Shown here piece after piece: positions 8,154 through 12,512 of a stretch of DNA of 12,512 nucleotides. Numbering within the stretch: position 1 is the first letter of the stretch; every line of letters starts with the position of its first letter. The position numbers and the translations under genes are program-made. Below the pieces are notes generated by a model that did no database searches, was not told where the DNA came from, and saw nothing but the letters and a program-made list of their open reading frames with translations. The stretch is from Opitutus sp. GAS368 (GTDB lineage: Bacteria > Verrucomicrobiota > Verrucomicrobiia > Opitutales > Opitutaceae): positions 1 to 12,512 of the forward strand of contig CAMAXB010000056.1 of assembly GCA_945862035.1 (NCBI GenBank). The letters run 5' to 3'.

Positions 8154-10088
8154 TTACTTCTTGTCCTTGCCGTCATCGACGACCTCGAAGTCGGCGTCGA
8201 CGACGTCGGCCTTCTTCTCGGTCCTCTTGGCCCCCGCCTCAGGTGCGGGACCACCCTCGGGGGCGGCACCTGCCGCCTGCGAGGCTTGGGCCGCGGCAGC
8301 ATAGAGCTCCTGACCGACCTTGCTGAGGTTTTCAAGCGCGGCCTTCATCTTATCGGGATCGTTGGACTCGAGATCCTTCTTCGCCTCGGCCAGCGCAGGC
8401 TCGATCTTGGCCTTCACCTCGGCCGGGAGCTTGTCGCCGGCCTCCTTGAAGGTCTTCTCGAGCTGGTAGATGGCGCTGTCGAGCTGGTTGCGCGACTCGA
8501 CCGCCTCCTTGCGCTTGCGGTCCTCCTCGGCATGCAGCTCGGCTTCCTTGGTCATCTTCTCAACCTCGTCCTTGGACAGGCCGGAGGAGCCCTCGATCTT
8601 GATCTTGTGCTCCTTGCCGGTGCCCTGGTCCTTGGCTGAGACGTGCAGAATGCCGTTGGCGTCGATGTCGAAGGTGACCTCGATCTGCGGGGCGCCACGC
8701 GGTGCGGGCGGGATGCCGTCGAGCTTGAACGTGCCGAGCGTCTTGTTGTCGCGCGACATCGGGCGTTCACCCTGCAGAACGACGATTTCCACGCCCGGCT
8801 GATTGTCGGCGTAGGTCGAGAAGACCTGCGACTTCTTGGTCGGGATGGTGGTGTTGCGCGAGATCATTGCGGTGGACACGCCGCCTGCGGTCTCGATACC
8901 GAGCGTGAGCGGGGTGACGTCCAGCAGGAGCACGTCGCGGACCTCGCCCTTGAGCACGCCGCCCTGGATGGAGGCGCCGATGGCGACGACCTCGTCCGGG
9001 TTAACGCCCTGGTGAGGAGGCTTGCCGCCGAGCTGCTTGGCGATGTCGACGACCTTGGGCATGCGCGTCATGCCGCCCACAAGCACAAGCTCGTCGATCT
9101 GGGCCGACGTAAGCTCCGCGTCCTTGAGACAGTTCTTGAACGGGGCGATACAGCGCTCGAAGAGCTTCTCGCACACCTGCTCCATCTTGGCGCGGGAGAG
9201 GGTGACATTCAGATGCTTCGGGCCACTGGCGTCGGCCGTGATGAAGGGCAGATTGATGTCGACCGACTGGGCGGACGAGAGCGCGATCTTGGCCTTCTCG
9301 GCCTCTTCCTTCAGGCGCTGAAGTGCCATCGGATCCTTGCGGAGATCGATGCCCTGCTCGGTCTTGAACGTGTCGACGAGCCAGTTGATGAGCGTCTCAT
9401 CCCAGTTGTCACCCCCGAGGTGAGTGTCGCCATTGGTGGCCTTGACCTCGAAGACACCGTCGCCGATCTCGAGCACCGACACGTCGAACGTGCCGCCACC
9501 GAGGTCGAACACCGCGATTTTCTCGTCCTTCTTCTTGTCAAGACCGTAGGCGAGCGAAGCGGCCGTCGGCTCGTTGATGATGCGGAGGACGTCGAGGCCC
9601 GCGATCTTGCCCGCGTCCTTGGTCGCCTGGCGCTGGGCATCATTGAAGTAGGCCGGGACCGTGATGACGGCTTGCGTGACCTTCTCGCCGAGATAGGCCT
9701 CGGCGTCCGCCTTCAATTTCCCGAGGACGAAAGCGGCGATCTGCTGCGGAGCGAACTGCTCCGGCTTGTCGCCGGCCTGAACCTCAATGTACGCATCGCC
9801 CTGCTTGCCCTCCACCACCTTGTAAGGGAGATTCTTGGCCTCTTCGCGGACCTCGGTGAACTTGCGGCCAATGAGGCGCTTCGCGGAGAAAATGGTGTTG
9901 CGCGGATTCGTGACCGCCTGGCGCTTTGCGGCCTGACCGACAAGGCGTTCGCCGGTCTTGGTGAATGCGACAATCGACGGCGTCGTCCGGGCGCCCTCGG
10001 CATTGGGGATGACGACGGGCTCCCCGCCCTCCATAATCGCCATGCAAGAGTTGGTGGTGCCTAGATCGATACCTAAGATGCGGCTCAT
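8154..10088 (-). CDS. dnaK: Molecular chaperone DnaK (Hsp70)
   Basis: A complete 644-residue Hsp70 (E. coli 638). It is an ATP-driven cytoplasmic chaperone that works with DnaJ and GrpE, neither of which is in this window. Motifs: phosphate-1 loop IGIDLGTTNSCMA-type segment at residues 4-17; AVITVPAYFNDAQRQAT near 140-155; IINEPTAASLAYG near 170; phosphate-2 VFDLGGGTFDVS near 195; VLVGGMTRMPKV near 340; the linker DVLLLDVTPLTLGIE near 390; the substrate-binding beta domain; a helical lid; and the acidic tail ending FEVVDDGKDKK. The ATG at 10088 is preceded by a good Shine-Dalgarno (GAGAGG, plus-strand 10094-10099), unlike groES and groEL. It is the first gene of the chaperone block and divergent from the LON-domain gene. 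Confidence 0.98.
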   Translation of the reverse strand: MSRILGIDLGTTNSCMAIMEGGEPVVIPNAEGARTTPSIVAFTKTGERLVGQAAKRQAVTNPRNTIFSAKRLIGRKFTEVREEAKNLPYKVVEGKQGDAYIEVQAGDKPEQFAPQQIAAFVLGKLKADAEAYLGEKVTQAVITVPAYFNDAQRQATKDAGKIAGLDVLRIINEPTAASLAYGLDKKKDEKIAVFDLGGGTFDVSVLEIGDGVFEVKATNGDTHLGGDNWDETLINWLVDTFKTEQGIDLRKDPMALQRLKEEAEKAKIALSSAQSVDINLPFITADASGPKHLNVTLSRAKMEQVCEKLFERCIAPFKNCLKDAELTSAQIDELVLVGGMTRMPKVVDIAKQLGGKPPHQGVNPDEVVAIGASIQGGVLKGEVRDVLLLDVTPLTLGIETAGGVSTAMISRNTTIPTKKSQVFSTYADNQPGVEIVVLQGERPMSRDNKTLGTFKLDGIPPAPRGAPQIEVTFDIDANGILHVSAKDQGTGKEHKIKIEGSSGLSKDEVEKMTKEAELHAEEDRKRKEAVESRNQLDSAIYQLEKTFKEAGDKLPAEVKAKIEPALAEAKKDLESNDPDKMKAALENLSKVGQELYAAAAQASQAAGAAPEGGPAPEAGAKRTEKKADVVDADFEVVDDGKDKK

Positions 10089-10119
10089 GATGGCCTCTCA
10101 TAGCAGCAGCTATGCCTGC

Positions 10120-10171
10120 AAGTCATAAAATTTCACATATCATTATTTGGTAGTCTTTTAAGTCATATAGT
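10120..10171. promoter_or_regulatory. AT-rich divergent promoter region of dnaK and the LON-domain gene
   Basis: This is the only markedly AT-rich patch of the 224-bp gap between the two divergent genes. AAGTCATA occurs twice in direct orientation (10120-10127 and 10160-10167), exactly 40 bp apart, about four helical turns. A TATAGT box at 10166-10171 could be a -10 element for the plus-strand gene. No CIRCE inverted repeat (TTAGCACTC and its complement) and no clear sigma-32 box were found. Promoter content is inferred. Confidence 0.4.
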
Positions 10172-10312
10172 GGTGGAAGAATCCGGGTGATTTGTGCCAC
10201 GTTTAGCGCCAGCGTGTCACACGCAGGTCCTCGAATGCGCCACCCTGGTCCGGCAGCGCGGGCGCAATGCGGCCGGAGTTGCTTCCCGGAACATCCTTCC
10301 TACGGTGCGGCC

Positions 10313-10990
10313 ATGGAAATGGAGATCGTACTACCGGAGGAGGTGGCCGTGATGACCTTGCCCGAGGTCGCCTTCTTTCCCCAAGCCCTCCTCCCGCTGC
10401 ATATCTTCGAGCCCAGGTACCGTCAGATGCTCAAGACGGTACTGGCCACCGACCGGCTCTTTGCCGTGGCCGGGCTGAATCCAGCGGGGGCTGACGAGGC
10501 TTTCGAGCCCGCGCACCGCGTCGGAACCATCGGCATCGTGCGCGCCTGCCAGAAGAACGACAATGGCACGTCGAATTTGCTCCTCCAGGGGCTGGCCCGG
10601 GTCGAGTTTTTGGAGACCGTGCGCGAGGAGCCTTACCGCACCATGCGCATGAGGGCACTCACCAGTGCACCCGGCGCCGACCGTGACGAGAATGTGCGCC
10701 TCCGGACCAGTGTCGCCCGGCTGCTGGCGCTCAAGCAGCGCCTCGGTGCAAGCGTATCGGCCGAATTCACCCAGTTCCTCAAAACGGTGGAGGATCCGGA
10801 GACCTTCGTGGACCTTGCCGCCTTCAGTCTTTGTGAAAGTCCGGTGTTGAAACAGCGGCTATTGGAGACGCTCGATGTCCACCAGCGGCTCCACCTTTTC
10901 AACGAGCACCTCCGGCGCGACATCGATGCGCTCAAGCTGCGCAAGAAGCTGCAGGGATCCCTCGGCGACGACTCGATCGCGAATAATTGA
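10313..10990 (+). CDS. Stand-alone LON substrate-binding (N-terminal) domain protein
   Basis: A 225-residue protein made only of the LON N-terminal domain. The opening beta strands LPEVAFFPQALLPLHIFEPRYRQM-like segment (about residues 16-40) are diagnostic, followed by VGTIGIVRACQ and LLLQGLARVEF in the middle and a helical C-terminal half. There is no AAA+ Walker motif and no Ser-Lys protease dyad, so it is not a Lon protease. Proteins of this type are widespread and their function is poorly known; they may bind unfolded proteins or act as adaptors. I chose the ATG at 10313 because the domain begins just after it. The frame is open to 10187, but those 42 extra residues look like untranslated leader; an in-frame ATG at 10319 is also possible. 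Divergent placement from dnaK suggests a proteostasis link, which is inference. Confidence 0.82.
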   Translation: MEMEIVLPEEVAVMTLPEVAFFPQALLPLHIFEPRYRQMLKTVLATDRLFAVAGLNPAGADEAFEPAHRVGTIGIVRACQKNDNGTSNLLLQGLARVEFLETVREEPYRTMRMRALTSAPGADRDENVRLRTSVARLLALKQRLGASVSAEFTQFLKTVEDPETFVDLAAFSLCESPVLKQRLLETLDVHQRLHLFNEHLRRDIDALKLRKKLQGSLGDDSIANN

Positions 10991-11024
10991 TCGAGATCCG
11001 GGAGAGCAATCGCTTCCGACGGCG

Positions 11025-11061
11025 CCGATCCAGCGGATCGGGCCGAGTGGTGTTGTTTTTT
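11025..11061 (+). terminator. Possible terminator after the LON-domain gene
   Basis: CCGATCC-AGC-GGATCGG (11025-11041) is a perfect 7-bp hairpin 34 bases after the stop codon. A T-run (11056-11061) follows, but only after a 14-base gap, too far for a classic intrinsic terminator. The hairpin also lies in the outer, less conserved part of the downstream repeat. Confidence 0.3.
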
Positions 11062-11169
11062 GATGGCCACCAGAGGAGCCCTTGAGGCCAAAATGGGTCG
11101 CCCCGAGCTTGCAGGCTCCATTTCAAGAGCGTCAAACGAACCCTTGGTTTCGGATTCATCCTGCGAACC

Positions 11170-11214
11170 CGGAGCCGATGGTCGGGATTGAACCGACGAC
11201 CCACGCTTTCCGAA
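11170..11214 (-). pseudogene. tRNA-Thr 3'-half fragment, copy 1 (degraded)
   Basis: Reading the minus strand with tRNA numbering: loop TTCGGAA (32-38) with anticodon CGG, 12 bases, T-stem GTCGG, T-loop TTCAATC, CCGAC, acceptor strand CATCGGC, discriminator T, then CCG instead of CCA. Spacing is exactly that of a real tRNA. No D-arm or 5' acceptor strand (GCCGATG would be needed) precedes it. Relative to copy 2 the anticodon changed from CGT to CGG, which shows decay. Confidence 0.8.
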
Positions 11215-11273
11215 AGGGTCATGGTCCGAGGGACGGCACCCTTGGGTACACCAAAGGTAACCACTCGGTCCGC

Positions 11274-11789
11274 TCATCCGCGCGGCGATCGAGGCGAAAA
11301 CTGGCGAACGATCTTAAGCGGTGTCATCACCAGGACCGTATCAACATCGCACTCCTTGAGCGCGAGCGACATCCGAGAGGCATCCGCGTCGGCAATATGC
11401 CCGTCCGACGTGATGAGAATCGCACAGTTAGCCAGCGCACACTCAGCGATAATCAGGGAATCGTTCACCTCCTCGATCGGAATGATTCCACGGCTCCGGA
11501 GCTTCCCTGCGATGGTCTCGGTGATGCCATGTCCGACCGGGATTAGATCCATCGGCCGAATTCCCCACCGGATCATGCTTTGAAGTGCCTTCATGGCCAA
11601 CTTCCGCTCCCTGCCCTCCTCGCCCTCTGACGCAAGGAAGTGCAGTTCGTCCAAAACAGTCGGAGGCGCAACAAGCTGCACCCCATCTTTGGACTTCACG
11701 CGCTGTTTCACCAGCGACACCGCGTCATGCGCGACATCCTTGGGCAACGCCAAGTCCAGCAGGACGTTCGTATCAACGGCTACGAGCAT
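11274..11789 (-). CDS. PIN-domain toxin (VapC-like ribonuclease)
   Basis: A 171-residue PIN-domain protein, longer than the usual 130 or so for VapC. The four acidic catalytic positions are visible: D6 in VDTNVLLD, E48 in VLDELHFL, D110 in NDSLIIAEC and D129 in ITSDGHI, which together bind Mg2+ for RNA cleavage. VapC toxins usually cut tRNA or rRNA; the target here is unknown. Its ATG (11789) lies inside the end of the upstream small gene (17-base overlap), the usual coupling of a toxin-antitoxin pair. It ends 13 bases before repeat copy 1, so it belongs to the 1-kb unit bounded by the two repeats. A non-toxin PIN nuclease is possible, but the layout argues for a TA module. Confidence 0.85.
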   Translation of the reverse strand: MLVAVDTNVLLDLALPKDVAHDAVSLVKQRVKSKDGVQLVAPPTVLDELHFLASEGEEGRERKLAMKALQSMIRWGIRPMDLIPVGHGITETIAGKLRSRGIIPIEEVNDSLIIAECALANCAILITSDGHIADADASRMSLALKECDVDTVLVMTPLKIVRQFSPRSPRG

Positions 11790-11955
11790 ACGACACCTGC
11801 GAACCAGGATTGCCGTAGATGATCTTCATGGCGGCAGATCGGTGGGCAAGCCGCTGCTCATCGCTCAATAGATTGGCTTTGGCGCGCACTTTGGCCGCGA
11901 TCTGCGTGCCAACGCTCGCCCTACCTTTCTGCGTCGTTTTTGCCTGTGTCGCCAT
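11773..11955 (-). CDS. Putative antitoxin partner of the PIN toxin
   Basis: A 60-residue protein (starts MATQAKTTQKGRAS) with no family I can name. It is strongly basic (many K and R, few D or E), which is unusual for an antitoxin but compatible with nucleic-acid binding. Assignment as antitoxin rests on position: small gene directly upstream of and overlapping the toxin start (ATGA-like coupling over 17 bases), same strand, with a perfect inverted repeat 13 bases before its ATG. The ATG at 11955 has no Shine-Dalgarno site. Confidence 0.6.
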   Translation of the reverse strand: MATQAKTTQKGRASVGTQIAAKVRAKANLLSDEQRLAHRSAAMKIIYGNPGSQVSYARSR

Positions 11956-11968
11956 TCGCGGAACGTGC

Positions 11969-11983
11969 GTCAGCCCAGCTGAC
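11969..11983. promoter_or_regulatory. Inverted repeat, probable operator of the toxin-antitoxin genes
   Basis: GTCAGC-CCA-GCTGAC is a perfect 6-bp inverted repeat just upstream of the antitoxin ATG. TTGACC on the minus strand (11990-11985) lies directly before it and may be a -35 box, so a repressor bound here would block transcription. Autorepression through such sites is typical of TA operons; binding by this antitoxin is inference. Confidence 0.4.
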
Positions 11984-12020
11984 AGGTCAATAATTTCCCC
12001 CAGTTCGATCCACGTCCGGT

Positions 12021-12048
12021 GCCGATCCAGGGCGATGCCGATCCAGGG
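12021..12048. repeat. 12-bp tandem repeat upstream of repeat copy 2 core
   Basis: GCCGATCCAGGG occurs at 12021-12032 and 12037-12048 (16-bp period). The same GCCGATCCAG lies at 11024-11033 at the matching edge of repeat copy 1, so it probably marks the outer end of the repeated element. Confidence 0.5.
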
Positions 12049-12272
12049 GGGCGGGCCGCGTATTGTTTTTTTTCGATGTCACCCGTGGCGCGCATGAAGC
12101 CGAAAGACGTGGCTCCGGGCCTGCAGACTCCATTTCAAGAGCGCCAATTGAACCCTTAGTTTCGGATTCGTGCTGCGAACCTGGAGCCGATGGTCGGGAT
12201 TGAACCGACGACCCAGTCTTTACGAAAGGGTCATGGTACGAGGAGAGACCCCCACGGGTAAACCAAAGGTAA
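12037..12272 (-). repeat. Direct repeat, copy 2 (tRNA-Thr 3'-half attachment-site-like element)
   Basis: Partner of the repeat at 11024-11260; core 12123-12272. It keeps the better tRNA fragment and the TTTACC-TTTGG-TTTACC direct repeat (12273-12257) at its upstream edge. On the minus strand it follows the small membrane-protein gene, just as copy 1 follows the toxin gene, so both repeats sit at the 3' side of a gene unit in the same orientation. Confidence 0.85.
12182..12226 (-). pseudogene. tRNA-Thr(CGU) 3'-half fragment, copy 2 (well preserved)
   Basis: In tRNA numbering on the minus strand: loop TTCGTAA (32-38), anticodon CGT (12224-12222), 12 bases, T-stem GTCGG, T-loop TTCAATC, CCGAC, acceptor strand CATCGGC, discriminator T and encoded CCA. 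All distances are canonical. Upstream of the anticodon loop tRNA character stops: no D-arm, and no complementary GCCGATG. It is a 3' half only, the part duplicated when an integrase crosses over in the anticodon loop. Confidence 0.85.
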
Positions 12273-12348
12273 ACACGCAGTGATCCCGCCGCAGAAAAAA
12301 ATAAATGCGCTGGATCAGCACCAATGGCCATACAGGCACCAAAAAAGC

Positions 12349-12495
12349 TCATCCGAGCGTAGCAAAAAGATGCAAGAAAACCGAAACCCGTTTTCTAGCA
12401 TCCATAAATTCCCTGATCGCCTTCATCTCAAAGACCGCGACGACGACACCAACAACCAAATACCCCAACAGCAAACTATTGCCAGGTCCGTCCAT
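12349..12495 (-). CDS. Small putative single-pass membrane protein
   Basis: A 48-residue minus-strand ORF (ATG at 12495-12493, TGA at 12351-12349). Residues about 8-22 (LLLGYLVVGVVVAVF) form one transmembrane helix, followed by a charged segment (EMKAIREFMDARKR) and a second, shorter hydrophobic stretch (VSVFLHLFATLG). Its base composition is lower in GC than the chaperone genes, consistent with acquired DNA. No family recognised. Its stop overlaps an ATG (ATGA) that opens another frame starting MSFFGACMAIGADP, which soon runs into repeat copy 2; the real protein may continue by a -1 shift, or the second frame may be a translated or truncated tail. Confidence 0.5.
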   Translation of the reverse strand: MDGPGNSLLLGYLVVGVVVAVFEMKAIREFMDARKRVSVFLHLFATLG

Positions 12496-12512
12496 GGACC
12501 AGCGCTAAGAGT

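Larger units (their letters stand above)
11024..11260 (-). repeat. Direct repeat, copy 1 (tRNA-Thr 3'-half attachment-site-like element)
   Basis: The core 11111-11260 aligns without gaps to 12123-12272 (offset 1012) with 20 mismatches in 150 bases (87%). A 33-base stretch (11171-11203) is identical. Weaker similarity continues to 11024, including GCCGATCCAG and a T-run. The core contains, in minus-strand order, a TTACCTTTGGT box, the 3' half of a tRNA-Thr gene, and about 60 bases of conserved sequence after it. It begins 13 bases after the stop of the PIN toxin gene. It looks like one junction of an integrative element. Confidence 0.85.

Noticed and set aside
10089..10312. CIRCE operator for dnaK
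   Set aside because: No TTAGCACTC/GAGTGCTAA inverted repeat, even degenerate, is visible.
11111..11260. Integron attC site
   Set aside because: The gene-repeat-gene layout resembles an integron cassette array, but I could not find the required RYYYAAC and GTTRRRY boxes at the ends, and the tRNA 3'-half structure explains the core better.
11082..11546. Plus-strand frame containing MVGIEPTT
   Set aside because: Peptides of this kind are well-known artefacts of translating the antisense of tRNA T-arms; here it comes from the tRNA-Thr fragment at 11170-11214.
12182..12272. Functional tRNA-Thr gene
   Set aside because: T-arm, acceptor 3' strand and anticodon loop are correct, but there is no D-arm and no 5' acceptor strand complementary to CATCGGC, so no cloverleaf can form.
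11987..12352. 121-codon minus-strand frame starting MSFFGACMAIG
   Set aside because: Most of it is translation through the tRNA-like repeat (it contains the typical SSVQSRPSAP artefact). Only the first 25 residues might be real, and these are discussed as a finding.

Overview
The window comes from a GC-rich bacterium. The gene set and style (OprP-like porin, DnaK, GroES and GroEL in one direction, CA-rich leaders without a Shine-Dalgarno sequence, several zinc hydrolases) fit a Verrucomicrobiota member, perhaps of the Opitutaceae. That assignment is inference from protein character and was not tested by a search.

Positions 1-5472 (all minus strand). In transcription order this part holds a PhnP-like metallo-beta-lactamase-fold phosphodiesterase (4693-5472), an OprP/OprO-type porin starting 14 bases after it (3305-4678), cysteine synthase (2170-3147) and a secreted M14 zinc carboxypeptidase that runs off the left edge (1-1897). 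The first two look like one operon. A 12-bp GC-only hairpin follows cysteine synthase. Positions 5473-6014 hold no gene I recognise.

Positions 6015-10990 (proteostasis block). dnaK, groES and groEL are read in series on the minus strand and end at a very clear intrinsic terminator (6015-6047). A small stand-alone LON substrate-binding-domain protein is transcribed divergently from dnaK. No CIRCE operator is visible. groES and groEL lack Shine-Dalgarno sites and instead have short repeated leader motifs.

Positions 11024-12512 (accessory part). Two direct repeats of about 150 bp, 87% identical and exactly 1012 bp apart, each contain the 3' half of a tRNA-Thr gene running from the anticodon loop to the acceptor end. 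No tRNA 5' half accompanies either copy. This is the footprint expected when an integrase recombines in a tRNA anticodon loop. Between the repeats lies a two-gene PIN-toxin (VapBC-like) module, and beyond the second repeat lies a tiny membrane-protein gene, both in the same orientation. The arrangement looks like a tandem array of very small integrative units, each gene or gene pair followed by a tRNA-derived attachment site. No integrase is in the window, and an intact tRNA-Thr(CGU) is predicted beyond the right edge.
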